Assembly: GCF_012911845.1 (NCBI RefSeq) | Contig: NZ_JAAXCU010000057.1 | Coordinates: 62,001-126,000, forward strand | DNA from: Bacillus sp. RO2 | GTDB taxonomy: Bacteria > Bacillota > Bacilli > Bacillales > Bacillaceae_I | Length of the DNA stretch: 64,000 nt | Direction of reading: 5' to 3' | Shown: positions 16,827 through 27,274 of the stretch, piece by piece | How the letters are laid out: every line of letters begins with the position of its first letter | How positions within the stretch are numbered: the first letter of the stretch is position 1 | Made by a program: the position numbers and the translations under genes | The notes under the pieces: model-generated | What the model was told of the DNA's origin: nothing | The model's database searches: none | What the model saw: only the letters and a program-made list of their open reading frames with translations

Positions 16827-18299
16827 TTAGTCACGTAATAACTGATCTACTACAAAATCAGGTACAGAAGCTTCTCCACCTAAAATAGTAAAATTGTTGA
16901 TGTTGTACTTTTCTACAGCCAACATGGTTGCTTCAGGAGCTTCATTCGGATTAACCAATAATAATGGAGATCCAAAGTAACCTGCAAGTACAGAACCTGT
17001 TAAAGCATCTGCAAATCCTCTACCGTTTGCAACAAATACGTGCATAGGATCCATTCCTAATTCTTCTATAACATTTGCTGCTGTTTCATAACGGTTTGCA
17101 CCGAAGATACGTGTGTGGTTCGGGAAATCTTTTTCTAGTGATTTACCAATTGCAGCATGACCACCGATTACAAGTGTTTCAGAAGCTTTGCTTAATACTG
17201 TTTTTGTAGATGCAGGGACTTTGTCCAGAGCTACCAATAGAATTGGAAGTTGATTCATCGCTGCATAAGGAGCAATGGATAGAGCGTCTGGGAAATTTTT
17301 CCCGTTTACCACTACTACTTGGTCATGTTGAGAACCTAATCGGTCAGCAATCTTTTTAGCTGTTTCATAACGATCCGTTCCGCTGATTCTATCAATCTCG
17401 ATGTCTAGTGCTTTAAGTTGATTTACTACTTTCTCAGAAACTGCAGCTTTTCCACCAAGAATAACTACTTTCCTTGCACCTAAACGAAGGATTTCTTCTT
17501 TTGTAGCGGCATGTAATGTTTCAGGGCGAGTTAATAGGATAGGTGCATCCAATGCATATGCTAAAGGACCGCCAGCAAGTGCGTCAGGGAAGTTCAAACC
17601 ATTTGCAAGTACCACTGTATCTGCTTCAAACCAGCCGGACATGGAGATCTCTACAGCTGTTTCAAATCTTGATTGACCCGAAAGTCGATCAGCAAATTTA
17701 GAACCGTCATGAATAATCATTAGATCTTCATTTTTTTCAAGTTGTTTAATTAATTCCAAGGATTGATCGTTTAAGGGATTTTCAAATAAGAAGATCATAC
17801 CTTCTTTCATATCTTTCAATGGAGTGATATCCGTGATGTTGTTTCCCGAAAGGTCCAACATTCCAGAAGTCCATCCTTTAAATGCGGATATGTCTGAGAT
17901 GTTATTGTATCCAAGAGATAGGTAAGTTTCGTTAAACCCACTAAGTGGTTTGACGTTTTCAATATTATTTAAGGAAAGCTCTAAGTGTTGGATTTGCGTC
18001 AAGTTTGTAAATGGTGTTAAGTCAGAAATATTGTTGTTGTCTAGGAGAACGAACTCAAGGTTGGTACCGTATTTCTCTAAACCTTCTAGACTGGTAATAC
18101 CATATTCAGAACCATATAATTCTGTAAATTTTTCGAAACTATTCTCATCTAGCTCGTCCACTTCAAGACTGTCCTTTACAGCTTGTTCAAGATTGGTATC
18201 TTTAAAGAAAGAGCCAGAAGCATTTGCAACAGGAGTAGAAAGTGACGATAGCACGAAAATAAAGGCCAGGGCAACGACAAAAAATTTACTTTTCAACAC
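16827..18299 (-). CDS. Secreted LRR plus cell-wall-binding repeat 2 protein
   Basis: A 490-residue exported surface protein. The GTG at 18299 is chosen because GGAGG lies 8 bases upstream and it leads straight into a signal peptide (KSKFFVVALAFIFVLSS, cut near ANASG). Residues about 60-200 form internalin-like leucine-rich repeats with LxLxxNNISDIxxxxx periodicity. The rest is three cell wall binding repeat 2 modules (PF04122), each marked by RLSGQSRFETA, RISGTDRYETA or RIFGANRYETA, with repeated NFPDALAGGPLA/ILLT and VxILGGxAAVS segments. CWB2 modules anchor proteins to secondary wall polymers. The LRR suggests binding of another protein or surface. No LPXTG is present and no enzyme domain is seen. 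Confidence 0.9.
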   Translation of the reverse strand: MLKSKFFVVALAFIFVLSSLSTPVANASGSFFKDTNLEQAVKDSLEVDELDENSFEKFTELYGSEYGITSLEGLEKYGTNLEFVLLDNNNISDLTPFTNLTQIQHLELSLNNIENVKPLSGFNETYLSLGYNNISDISAFKGWTSGMLDLSGNNITDITPLKDMKEGMIFLFENPLNDQSLELIKQLEKNEDLMIIHDGSKFADRLSGQSRFETAVEISMSGWFEADTVVLANGLNFPDALAGGPLAYALDAPILLTRPETLHAATKEEILRLGARKVVILGGKAAVSEKVVNQLKALDIEIDRISGTDRYETAKKIADRLGSQHDQVVVVNGKNFPDALSIAPYAAMNQLPILLVALDKVPASTKTVLSKASETLVIGGHAAIGKSLEKDFPNHTRIFGANRYETAANVIEELGMDPMHVFVANGRGFADALTGSVLAGYFGSPLLLVNPNEAPEATMLAVEKYNINNFTILGGEASVPDFVVDQLLRD

Positions 18300-18544
18300 G
18301 CTTTGTTCCTCCGATTTTGTCAAATATTTTGTTGTGACAGAATGATTATAGGGCCATTTTACTGAAAATGGAATACCCATTAGCGAAAAATATAATTGTT
18401 GTTTCGACAAAAATCTGCTTGACAAATTAGGAGAAGTGTAAATCGTTGAGGCAAATCTGGTAATAAGTTGTACCCACCCCCAATAAGTGTTAAAATTTAT
18501 ATATTATTTAGGCTATAAGACTATAGTTACAGAGGAGCGTTTGT

Positions 18545-21055
18545 ATGCTTGGTTTATTGAATAAAGTGTTTGATATGAATAAGCGTCAATTGAAGCGTCT
18601 GGAAAAGATGGCGGATCAGATAGATTCCCTAGGTGCCGATGTGGCAAGGCTTACGGATGACCAGTTAAAAGAGAAAACGGCTGAATTCCAAAGCCGTTAT
18701 CAAAAAGGTGAGAAACTCGAGGACATGCTGGTAGAAGCTTTCGCGGTTGTTCGTGAGGCATCCAAGCGCGTTCTCGGACTTTATCCTTATAAAGTGCAGC
18801 TTATGGGTGGTGTTTCCTTGCATGAAGGAAACATTTCCGAGATGAAAACAGGGGAAGGTAAAACGTTAACGGCAACTATGCCAGTTTACCTGAACGCAAT
18901 TACTGGAAAAGGTGTACACGTTGTAACAGTCAATGAATACTTGGCAAGCCGTGACGCGACGGAAATGGGGCAACTGTATGAGTTCCTTGGCCTTACTGTT
19001 GGGTTGAACCTGAACGGACTGTCTCGTGATGAAAAAATTGAAGCTTATAAAGCGGATATCACATACGGTACAAACAATGAGTTTGGATTTGATTATTTGC
19101 GTGACAACATGGTGTTGTACAAAGAGCAAATGGTACAGCGTCCTCTTCACTTTGCCGTAATCGATGAGGTTGACTCCATTTTAATTGATGAAGCGCGTAC
19201 ACCATTGATCATTTCTGGTAGTGCCCAAAAGTCTGCAGCTTTGTACATTCAAGCAAACGCGTTTGCTCGTACATTGGTGAAAGATGTCGATTACACGTAT
19301 GATGTGAAAACAAAGGGAGTTCAGTTAACAGAGGACGGTATTACGAAGGCAGAGAAAGCGTTCGGGATCGAGAATCTGTTCGATATCGCCAATGTTACCT
19401 TGAACCATCATATTAACCAGGCCTTAAAGGCACATGTAACGATGCATCATGATGTGGATTATGTGGTGCAAGAGGGCGAAGTTGTCATTGTTGACCAATT
19501 CACAGGACGTTTGATGAAAGGCCGCCGCTATTCAGATGGACTTCACCAAGCGATTGAGGCAAAAGAAGGCTTGGATATCCAAAACGAAAGTATGACACTT
19601 GCGACAGTTACATTCCAGAACTACTTCCGTATGTATGAAAAGCTTGCCGGAATGACTGGTACAGCGAAAACAGAGGAAGAGGAGTTCCGAAATATCTATA
19701 ATATGAGCGTTATTGCGATTCCGACGAACAAGGACATTGTACGTGATGACCGTGCCGATCTTATTTTCAAATCGATTGAAGGCAAGTTCAATGCGGTGGC
19801 AGATGATATCGCTGAGCGTCATAAAAATGGACAACCTGTCCTTGTTGGTACAGTTGCCATTGAAACGTCTGAAGTTATTTCTAAACTTTTAACAAAGCGC
19901 GGAATTAAGCATGACGTATTGAATGCCAAAAATCATGCGCGTGAAGCGGATATTATCCTTGGTGCTGGTCAAAAGGGTTCTGTAACGATCGCCACAAACA
20001 TGGCCGGTCGTGGTACGGACATCAAGCTTGGCGAAGGTGTGAAAGAGGTTGGTGGTCTAGCTGTTATCGGTACAGAGCGTCATGAATCCCGTCGTATTGA
20101 TAACCAGCTTCGTGGACGTTCCGGACGTCAAGGAGACCCTGGTGTGACACAATTCTACCTTTCCATGGAAGATGAATTGATGCGCCGCTTTGGTTCTGAC
20201 AATATGAAAACGATGATGGAACGTTTGGGTATGGATGATACGCAGCCGATCCAAAGTAAAATGGTTTCCCGTGCTGTGGAATCTGCTCAAAAACGTGTAG
20301 AAGGTAACAACTTTGATGCACGTAAGCAGCTTCTACAATATGATGATGTTCTTCGTCAGCAACGTGAAGTTATTTACAAACAACGTTTTGAAGTATTGGA
20401 TTCTGAGAACTTACGAGAAGTCGTCGAAAGAATGCTTGTTTCTGCAATTGAGCGTCAAGTAGGTCTTTATACGCCAAAAGAAGAAGTTCCAGAGGATTGG
20501 AACCTGCAAGGAATCGTTGACTATGTAGATGCAAACCTTTTAGAGGAAGGTGCAGTTACGTTAAACGATCTTCGTGGTAAAGAGCCGGAAGAAATGTCTG
20601 AGCTAATCATCGAGAAAGTGAAAGCTCGCTATGATGAAAAAGAGCAGGAGCTTACTGCGGAACAAATGCGTGAGTTCGAGAAAGTTATCGTTCTTCGTGC
20701 GGTGGACAGCAAGTGGATGGATCACATTGATGCAATGGATCAGCTGCGTCAAGGTATTCACCTACGTGCATACGGACAAATTGATCCGCTTCGTGAGTAT
20801 CAGTTCGAAGGATTTGCCATGTTTGAAAACATGATTGCTTCCATCGAAGAAGATGTAGCCAAGTATGTCATGAAGGCGCAAATCCGTAACAACCTGCAAC
20901 GTGAAGAAGTGGCAAAAGGCCAAGCGGTTGTTCCAAAAGAGGGCGGCGGAGAGCCTCCAAAGAAAAAACCAGTGAAAAAAGTGATGGACGTTGGCCGTAA
21001 CGATGCTTGCATCTGCGGAAGCGGAAAGAAATATAAAAACTGCTGCGGAAACTAA
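18545..21055 (+). CDS. secA: SecA, preprotein translocase ATPase
   Basis: The motor that drives unfolded proteins through SecYEG. The 836-residue length is typical for Bacillus. Visible are the N-terminal [18 protein letters not shown], Walker [16 protein letters not shown] Walker B, the preprotein cross-linking domain, the [11 protein letters not shown] helicase motif, and the C-terminal zinc-binding tail [13 protein letters not shown] preceded by a Lys/Pro linker. AGAGGAG precedes the ATG. It is the usual neighbour of prfB, here separated from it by a 500-base repeat-containing gap. Confidence 0.98.
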   Translation: MLGLLNKVFDMNKRQLKRLEKMADQIDSLGADVARLTDDQLKEKTAEFQSRYQKGEKLEDMLVEAFAVVREASKRVLGLYPYKVQLMGGVSLHEGNISEMKTGEGKTLTATMPVYLNAITGKGVHVVTVNEYLASRDATEMGQLYEFLGLTVGLNLNGLSRDEKIEAYKADITYGTNNEFGFDYLRDNMVLYKEQMVQRPLHFAVIDEVDSILIDEARTPLIISGSAQKSAALYIQANAFARTLVKDVDYTYDVKTKGVQLTEDGITKAEKAFGIENLFDIANVTLNHHINQALKAHVTMHHDVDYVVQEGEVVIVDQFTGRLMKGRRYSDGLHQAIEAKEGLDIQNESMTLATVTFQNYFRMYEKLAGMTGTAKTEEEEFRNIYNMSVIAIPTNKDIVRDDRADLIFKSIEGKFNAVADDIAERHKNGQPVLVGTVAIETSEVISKLLTKRGIKHDVLNAKNHAREADIILGAGQKGSVTIATNMAGRGTDIKLGEGVKEVGGLAVIGTERHESRRIDNQLRGRSGRQGDPGVTQFYLSMEDELMRRFGSDNMKTMMERLGMDDTQPIQSKMVSRAVESAQKRVEGNNFDARKQLLQYDDVLRQQREVIYKQRFEVLDSENLREVVERMLVSAIERQVGLYTPKEEVPEDWNLQGIVDYVDANLLEEGAVTLNDLRGKEPEEMSELIIEKVKARYDEKEQELTAEQMREFEKVIVLRAVDSKWMDHIDAMDQLRQGIHLRAYGQIDPLREYQFEGFAMFENMIASIEEDVAKYVMKAQIRNNLQREEVAKGQAVVPKEGGGEPPKKKPVKKVMDVGRNDACICGSGKKYKNCCGN

Positions 21056-21065
21056 TGGCAGTTTT

Positions 21066-21100
21066 GGGAAGAGTGGGGCTTATTTGGCCTCACTTTTTCC
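21066..21100 (+). terminator. Terminator after secA
   Basis: A stem of AGTGGGGC against GGCCTCACT (with one mismatch) followed by TTTTT. Confidence 0.7.
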
Positions 21101-21138
21101 ATGTTAAAGAGCACTTGGATTTTTTGTGGAATAGCTAA

Positions 21139-21390
21139 TTTTAAACCAACGTTTGAATAAGTGAAAATGGAAATGCAGGAGTTCCAATGGGTCCAGCTGT
21201 TCTATTCGGAATTAACTTTTGAAATTGCTATTGTAGGATAGGTTGTTATTTGGAGATTTTTTAGTGTTTTTACTACTCTAAAATAATACTTTTTAAACCA
21301 ACGTTTGAATAACCGAAAATAGAAAATGAGGTTTCCCAATGGGTCTAGCGGTCGTGTTTCGGATTAACTTTTGAAAAAGCTATTTTTGTA
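21139..21390. repeat. Two direct copies of a ~100-bp element, secA-prfB gap
   Basis: Copy A (21139-21236) and copy B (21291-21390) start 152 bases apart. Both begin TTTTAAACCAACGTTTGAAT, share CCAATGGGTC in the middle and end GGATTAACTTTTGAAA followed by GCTAT. They are diverged but clearly related. No open frame is shared and no promoter pattern is evident. The 500-base gap between secA and prfB holds little else. Confidence 0.85.
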
Positions 21391-21555
21391 AAGGAAATAT
21401 ATGCTTTAGCCAGCTTTCATCGTTTCATCTGTTGAACACAATAGCTCAGGTACTTTTTTATTTGAACGAAATAGGATAATATAGACTATTAGTTGCCCTG
21501 TTCGTTTAATAAGGGTTAAAATCCGTGTAAGTGAAAATTTTATGAGGTGAAATAA

Positions 21556-22654
21556 ATGGAATTAGTAGAGATTCGTCAAGAGTTAGAAAAAATGGCTAAG
21601 CGATTAGTCGAGTTTAGGGGGTCTCTTTGACTTAGAGGCCAAAGAACGTCGTATTGCGGAACTTGATAATGAGATGTCCAATCCGGAGTTCTGGAACAAC
21701 CAGAGCACGGCGCAGGTGGTCATCAACGAAGCAAATGCATTGAAAGAACCTGTCGGGCAATTTCATGAGTTGAGTGAGAACTATGAAAATCTGCAACTGA
21801 CTTATGAATTGGTGAAAGAGGAGCCGGATGCGGAGCTGCAAGCCGAGCTAGGCAGTGAAGTGAAAGCAGTGGCCGAAGATTTCAACAAGTTTGAACTTCA
21901 ATTATTATTAAGCGGTGAGCATGATAAGAACAATGCCATCCTTGAACTTCATCCAGGTGCTGGCGGTACCGAGTCACAAGACTGGGGTTCCCTGCTCTTA
22001 CGTATGTACACTCGTTGGGCGGAGCGTAAAGGCTTTAAGGTGGAGACGCTTGATTACCTGCCAGGAGACGAAGCGGGAATAAAGAGTGTAACACTACTTA
22101 TTAAAGGTCACAATGCGTATGGATACTTGAAAGCGGAAAAAGGGGTACATCGTCTTGTACGTATCTCTCCATTCGATTCTTCTGGCCGCCGTCACACAAG
22201 CTTTGTTTCTTGTGAAGTTATGCCGGAGTTTGACGATAACATTGAGATTGATATCCGTACGGAAGACTTGAAAATTGATACGTACCGTGCAAGTGGAGCG
22301 GGTGGACAGCATATCAATACAACCGATTCTGCGGTTCGTATTACACATATCCCAACCAATGTGGTTGTAACGTGTCAAACAGAGCGTTCACAGATTAAAA
22401 ACCGTGAGCGTGCGATGAAAATGTTGCAAGCTAAGCTTTATCAGAAGAAGTTGGATGAGCAGCAGGCGGAACTGGATGAAATCCGCGGCGAGCAAAAGGA
22501 TATCGGCTGGGGTTCCCAGATTCGTTCCTATGTGTTCCATCCATACTCCATGGTAAAAGACCACCGAACAAACACGGAGGTCGGCAATACACAAGCGGTT
22601 ATGGACGGAGATTTAGATCCGTTTATTGATGCATATTTGAGATCAAAACTTTAA
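21556..22654 (+). CDS. prfB: Peptide chain release factor 2, programmed +1 frameshift
   Basis: RF2 recognises UAA/UGA and triggers peptide release. The gene is read as join(21556..21627, 21629..22654). Codons 1-24 end at an in-frame TGA (21628-21630) within AGGGGGTCTCTTTGAC, the classic RF2 autoregulatory site: an internal Shine-Dalgarno-like AGGGGG, slippery CTT, then TGA-C. The ribosome shifts +1 when RF2 is scarce. The fused product has 365 residues, close to the usual 366. It contains the GGQ motif in [16 protein letters not shown] and the SPF anticodon-like tripeptide in [22 protein letters not shown] precedes the ATG. It is not a pseudogene. Confidence 0.97.
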
Positions 22655-22662
22655 AAAATTAT

Positions 22663-22702
22663 GGTAACACCTCTGGCCTTTGTTTGCTGGGGGTGTTTTT
22701 GT
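22663..22702 (+). terminator. Terminator after prfB
   Basis: AACACCTC pairs with GGGGTGTT and is followed by TTTTG. Confidence 0.75.
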
Positions 22703-22891
22703 GTGCTCTAAAAATAGTAAGGAAAGTATAGTGGGAAAACTTAAGGTTAATCTAAAGGAAATGTATGCATGTTGGAAATGCATGTCCATTAACGCTTTAC
22801 CACGTTATACCAATGCCATTTACACCCTTATAATCGCGTGCTATACTCTTGCTCGTTGTGTGTATTTTAGAAAGATTTGGGGGTCTTAACG

Positions 22892-23761
22892 TTGAGTCGT
22901 AAAAATAGAAATGGGTATCAAGTGAATCCCGTATATCAGCGGGTAAAAGAATATACATATGTAGTCTTGGGGTCTGCGATTGTGGCGCTGGCGTTCAACA
23001 TGTTCTTACTGCCGAATCAGGTTGCTTCCGGCGGAGTAAGTGGAATCAGTACCATATTGAAATCGCTCCTCGACTGGGAACCAGGAATTGTGCAGCTATG
23101 CTTTAACATCCCGCTCTTTTTAGCAGGGGTGATTCTTCTTGGAAAACAATTTGGTCTTAAAACATTAGTGGGAACGATTACACTTCCATTGATCGTTCTT
23201 TGGACAAGTAATATTACGCCGGCTACAGAGGATCCGTTGCTTGGATCATTGTTTGGAGGTATAGGTGTCGGACTTGGGCTTGGGCTGGTTTTCCGTGGTC
23301 GTGCTTCCACCGGTGGAACAGACCTTGCCGCACAGATTATCCATAAATATACAGGGCTGACGCTTGGTGCTTGTGTCGCAATGATTGACGGCCTTATTGT
23401 TATTTCTGCAGGGATCGTGTTCGATTTGGAGCTTGGGATGTATGCTCTTATTGGTCTTTTTGTGACATCCAAAACGATCGACTTCGTTCAAGTGGGCTTA
23501 GGGTATTCCAAGATGGCCATCATCATCACTAAGAAGGAAGAGGAAGTGAAGGGTGCCATTCTTACAAAAATAGACCGTGGGGTTACAAAGCTCGCTGCAT
23601 ATGGGGGATACACGGAAGCGGAGTTGCCTGTCTTAATGTGTGTGGTGGACCAGACAGAATTCACAAAATTGAAACAAGTGGTACGAACCATTGATCCTTC
23701 TGCATTTGTGGTCGTAACCAACGCTTCTGAAGTGTTGGGTGAGGGTTTTAAAAGAGAGTAA
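22892..23761 (+). CDS. YitT family membrane protein (YvjA-like)
   Basis: A 289-residue member of the YitT/DUF161-DUF2179 family: about five N-terminal membrane helices (YVVLGSAIVALAFNMFLLP, IVQLCFNIPLFLAGVILL and so on), then a small cytoplasmic C-terminal domain (KLAAYGGYTEAELPVLMCVV). The family signatures LLPNQVASGGVSGIS and FRGRASTGGTDLAAQII are present. Transported substrate or role is unknown. A TTG at 22892 after GGGGG is taken as start; TTG at 22877 is an alternative. Its position near prfB and cccB matches yvjA in B. subtilis. Confidence 0.88.
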   Translation: MSRKNRNGYQVNPVYQRVKEYTYVVLGSAIVALAFNMFLLPNQVASGGVSGISTILKSLLDWEPGIVQLCFNIPLFLAGVILLGKQFGLKTLVGTITLPLIVLWTSNITPATEDPLLGSLFGGIGVGLGLGLVFRGRASTGGTDLAAQIIHKYTGLTLGACVAMIDGLIVISAGIVFDLELGMYALIGLFVTSKTIDFVQVGLGYSKMAIIITKKEEEVKGAILTKIDRGVTKLAAYGGYTEAELPVLMCVVDQTEFTKLKQVVRTIDPSAFVVVTNASEVLGEGFKRE

Positions 23762-23821
23762 ATAGGATATAATAAAAGCAATCTTGGTAATTATTACATC
23801 TCAAAATTGGGGGACCTACCT

Positions 23822-24154
23822 ATGAAAAAGTATTTTATGGCATTTGTTCTTGGAGCTTCTCTCTTAACGCTTGCGGCTTGTGGCGGTGGCGAAGAGGAAC
23901 AGGAAACTTCAGGCGGTGGCGAGTTCACCATGGTGGAAAATGAAGAAGCACAACAACTGTTCCAAAGTTGTATTGGCTGTCATGGCAAAAACATGGAGGG
24001 CGCAAGTGGTCCTAACCTTCAAAAAGTAGGAAGTAAGTACAGTCAAGAAGAAATTGAAAGCATCATTAATAACGGTCAAGGAAACATGCCTGCAGGACTT
24101 GTACCAGAAGAAGATGCGGCTGTTTTAGCTGAATGGTTGGCACAGCACAAATAA
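23822..24154 (+). CDS. cccB: Cytochrome c551, membrane-anchored
   Basis: A small lipoprotein c-type cytochrome that carries electrons on the outer face of the membrane. The 110-residue protein has a lipoprotein signal ending LAAC (lipid-modified Cys about residue 20). A Gly/Glu linker follows, then haem site CIGCH and the distal methionine in GNMPAGLVPEEDA. The length matches B. subtilis CccB (112). The ATG at 23822 follows GGGGGAC; an upstream TTG would put extra residues before the signal peptide. Confidence 0.94.
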   Translation: MKKYFMAFVLGASLLTLAACGGGEEEQETSGGGEFTMVENEEAQQLFQSCIGCHGKNMEGASGPNLQKVGSKYSQEEIESIINNGQGNMPAGLVPEEDAAVLAEWLAQHK

Positions 24155-24162
24155 GAATGAAC

Positions 24163-24196
24163 CGAACTCTCCTGTTTTTGGGAGGGTTTTTTTTAT
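24163..24196 (+). terminator. Terminator after cccB
   Basis: A CTCC/GGAG-centred stem with a T loop, followed by eight T. The remaining ~260 bases up to the subtilase gene are AT-rich with no other recognisable element. Confidence 0.8.
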
Positions 24197-24456
24197 GTAC
24201 TTTTTACCTACATATTTTCTTGAAAAAATAGTCTTATTAGAGTATTTTTGTTGGGTATTTGTGGAAGTTTATGAGTTCTTTATAACTGAATTGTCGGAAT
24301 TGTTCGTTTAATACACTAAAGTATATTGAAAATTTAGACTCTTGAAAATATAATTTGGTTTGTAAAGATTTTGGACAATCGTAAGTAATTGGTACTTAAG
24401 TATTTGTCTAGAAATTTTACACTAGGAATATATACATCATAGGGGAGTGGGATGAT

Positions 24457-26880
24457 TTGAAGCAGAAGTTTATTGCAGCATTTATGCCTTTGTTGGTTTT
24501 GGTACTGGTTTTCAGTACTTTTGCCACAAACGGTGTTTCTGCTAACACAGGAAAAGAAAACCTTGAGTTAGCAACATTACAAGGAGATTTTGATTTATCA
24601 TCCTCCAAAGCAGTTAAGGTTATTGTCGAATTACAAGAAGAGTCAATTGTCGAAGCTAAGCACAATGGGAAAAAACAGTCTAAACAGAATCTGAAAAGTG
24701 CTCGTGATAAAGTGAAAAAAGAAGTAGCAGACCGCACTTCTAAAAGTAAAGTGGAACGTGAGTATGATTATGTATTCTCTGGTTTCTCGCTTGAGGTTCC
24801 TGCAAACGAGATTCCTAGTCTACTAGCGACTCCGGGTGTTAAAGCAGTTTATCCGAATGTAGAGTATACAACAACTGAGGTTGTGACGGAAGAAGAATTC
24901 AGCCCGGCAATGGTTGATTCTGCACCATTCATCGGTTCAAACGAAGCATGGGACCTTGGATTCACAGGTGAAGGTGTAAAAGTTGCAGTCATTGATACGG
25001 GAGTCGATTACACTCATCCAGATTTAGCACCTAACTTTAATGAGTATCTTGGTTGGGACTTTGTAGATAACGATGCAGACCCACAAGAAACACCAAAAGG
25101 TGACCCTCGCGGAGCACAAACAACTCATGGTACCCACGTTGCTGGTACAGTTGCGGCAAATGGACAAATCAAAGGTGTGGCACCTGACGCTACATTACTT
25201 GCATACCGTGTACTTGGACCTGGTGGAAGCGGATCTACAGAAAATGTAGTGGCAGCGATCGAACGTGCTGTTCTTGATGGAGCAGATGTGATGAACCTTT
25301 CCTTGGGGAATTCTTTAAATGCGCCAGACTGGGCAACTTCCATTGCGCTAGATCAAGCAATGGCTGAAGGAGTTGTAGCAGTAACATCGAACGGTAACGC
25401 TGGTCCAAACAACTGGACGGTAGGTTCTCCGGGAACTTCCCGTGAAGCAATTTCTGTAGGTGCTACTCAGCTACCTTACAACGTGTATACAGCAGTTACT
25501 ACATCTTCTGACGGTGTATCTTATGCTTCCTCTGCAGTACAAGGTTTTCCATCTGAGGAAGAACTACTTGGATTAAATGGTCAAGCTCTTGACTTAGTGG
25601 AGGTAGGATTTGGGGCACCTGCAGATTTTGCAGGAAAAGATTTAACAGGGAAAGTTGCTCTAATTAGTCGCGGAGCTGGTATCGCATTTGTTGATAAAGC
25701 GACGGAAGCTAAGAAAGCAGGAGCTGTTGGAGCCGTTCTTTATAATAATGTGGAATGGGTTATGCCTTTAATCCCTGGAATGGCTGTACCTACTATCATG
25801 CTGAATAAGGCTGATGGTGAAGCATTAAAAGCAAAAGCTGCTGATGTAACAGTAAGTTTTAACATTGCCTTTGCTGAAAGAGTAGGGGAAACAATGGCAG
25901 GATTCTCATCTCGCGGGCCGGTTGTGGACACTTGGATGATCAAGCCTGACGTATCTGCACCTGGTGTAAATATTGTAAGTACAGTACCTACTTTCAATCC
26001 TGATGCACCGCACGGTTACGGAGCTAAGCAAGGTACAAGTATGGCATCTCCTCACGTAGCTGGTGCTGCAGCGGTAATCCTGCAAGCGAACCCTGAGTGG
26101 GGCGTGTATGAAGTAAAATCTGCACTAATGAACACGGCAGAAAAATTGATTGATCCTGCAACTGATGAAGAGTATGCACACAACTCTCAAGGTGCGGGAA
26201 GCATTCGCGTAGTAGATGCGCTTCAAGCTGAAACGTTGGTGAACCCTGGAAGTTATTCTTTCGGAGTTTTCGATAAGAAGAAAGGCAAGCAAACAGAAAG
26301 TCAAAAGTTCGAAATTCAGAACTTGTCTAATGAAGATAAAAACTACAGTGTAGAATTCACTTTTAAAAATGAAGTAGGCAAATACGTTAAAGCAAAAACT
26401 AGCAAAAACACAAAAGTAAAAGCTGGTAAGAAACAAAAGGTAAACGTAAATGTCCAAGTGGATGCTTCCAAACTTGAGCCTGGTTACTATGAAGGACACC
26501 TCCTTATCTCAGAAGGCGGCAACACAATTCAAGTTCCTACTATTCTATTTGTAGGAGAGCCAGATTATCCTCGTGTCACTCACTTTGGTTTCACACCAAT
26601 GGGTGATAACAATTTTGAATTCTACTCTTACCTTCCAGGTGGAGCGGAAGAATTGCAAGTATGGGTGTACACTGCTACATCTACTGGTGGATTAGGGTCT
26701 TACGTAGGAGATGCACTATACGAAGCTGATCTTGGCAAAGGCTACAACTACCATGACTGGGATGGCACCCTAGTTGACGGCACACAACTAGATGCAGGCA
26801 ACTACCGCATCGCAGTCTACGCCAAAAAAGGCAACCTCGACAGAGCAATCCTAGCAACAAACGTCCTAACCATTCAGTAA
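24457..26880 (+). CDS. Secreted subtilisin-like serine peptidase (Vpr type)
   Basis: A 807-residue extracellular protease. The TTG start follows GGGGAGTGG. A signal peptide (about residues 1-30, MPLLVLVLVFSTFATNGVSA) leads to an I9 inhibitor propeptide (about 45-145, KVIVELQEES and VKAVYPNVEY). The S8 catalytic domain follows, with Asp180 (VAVIDTGVD), His224 (THGTHVAGT) and Ser528 (GTSMASPHVAG). A PA insert sits around 350-470 (GKVALISRGAGIAFVDKATE). The C-terminal ~200 residues are beta-rich, with a segment resembling FlgD Ig-like folds (YNYHDWDGTLVDGTQLDAG). The overall order is that of minor extracellular protease Vpr. It is an insertion relative to the B. subtilis cccB-ftsE order. Confidence 0.93.
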   Translation: MKQKFIAAFMPLLVLVLVFSTFATNGVSANTGKENLELATLQGDFDLSSSKAVKVIVELQEESIVEAKHNGKKQSKQNLKSARDKVKKEVADRTSKSKVEREYDYVFSGFSLEVPANEIPSLLATPGVKAVYPNVEYTTTEVVTEEEFSPAMVDSAPFIGSNEAWDLGFTGEGVKVAVIDTGVDYTHPDLAPNFNEYLGWDFVDNDADPQETPKGDPRGAQTTHGTHVAGTVAANGQIKGVAPDATLLAYRVLGPGGSGSTENVVAAIERAVLDGADVMNLSLGNSLNAPDWATSIALDQAMAEGVVAVTSNGNAGPNNWTVGSPGTSREAISVGATQLPYNVYTAVTTSSDGVSYASSAVQGFPSEEELLGLNGQALDLVEVGFGAPADFAGKDLTGKVALISRGAGIAFVDKATEAKKAGAVGAVLYNNVEWVMPLIPGMAVPTIMLNKADGEALKAKAADVTVSFNIAFAERVGETMAGFSSRGPVVDTWMIKPDVSAPGVNIVSTVPTFNPDAPHGYGAKQGTSMASPHVAGAAAVILQANPEWGVYEVKSALMNTAEKLIDPATDEEYAHNSQGAGSIRVVDALQAETLVNPGSYSFGVFDKKKGKQTESQKFEIQNLSNEDKNYSVEFTFKNEVGKYVKAKTSKNTKVKAGKKQKVNVNVQVDASKLEPGYYEGHLLISEGGNTIQVPTILFVGEPDYPRVTHFGFTPMGDNNFEFYSYLPGGAEELQVWVYTATSTGGLGSYVGDALYEADLGKGYNYHDWDGTLVDGTQLDAGNYRIAVYAKKGNLDRAILATNVLTIQ

Positions 26881-26921
26881 CTACAGAAATAAGATTAACT
26901 TTATAGTATTCTATAAAACTT

Positions 26922-26970
26922 CAAAAACACCTTCGGGGGTCTGACCCCCGAAGGTGTTTTTTTTTTCTTT
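26922..26970 (+). terminator. Strong terminator after the subtilase gene
   Basis: AAACACCTTCGGGGGTC and GACCCCCGAAGGTGTTT form a long, perfect stem with a tiny loop and a long T-run. The 300 bases from here to ftsE contain TATAAT at 27105-27110, a likely -10 for ftsE with a poor -35, giving a leader of about 160 bases. Confidence 0.95.
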
Positions 26971-27274
26971 TTCTCCATAAAAAACGACAAATACCGTTCG
27001 ACATTTTTCTACGTTTAGGAAATTTATCCCTCTGTTACCAAGGGTGACTTTGATTTGAAAAGAAACTGTAATAATAAAAACTCTTATTTTGTCGAAATAG
27101 ATGTTATAATAATAAAGTGAATTTATGCGGAAATTTTAGATAAATATACATATTGTAATTTTGTATAGTAGGATTATCGACTGTTCCGCAATTGCTTAAA
27201 GAAATATTTCTCTACTAGTTTTCCAGGTAGGGAAATGCAATGTGATTCAAATCTTTGACCCAATAGGTGATTAA

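Noticed and set aside
21556-21640. prfB as a pseudogene because of the early TGA
   Set aside because: The stop lies in the canonical RF2 frameshift signal and the rest of the gene is intact.
22680-22889. 69-residue plus-strand ORF between prfB and the YitT gene
   Set aside because: It begins inside the prfB terminator, has no ribosome site and no recognisable domain.
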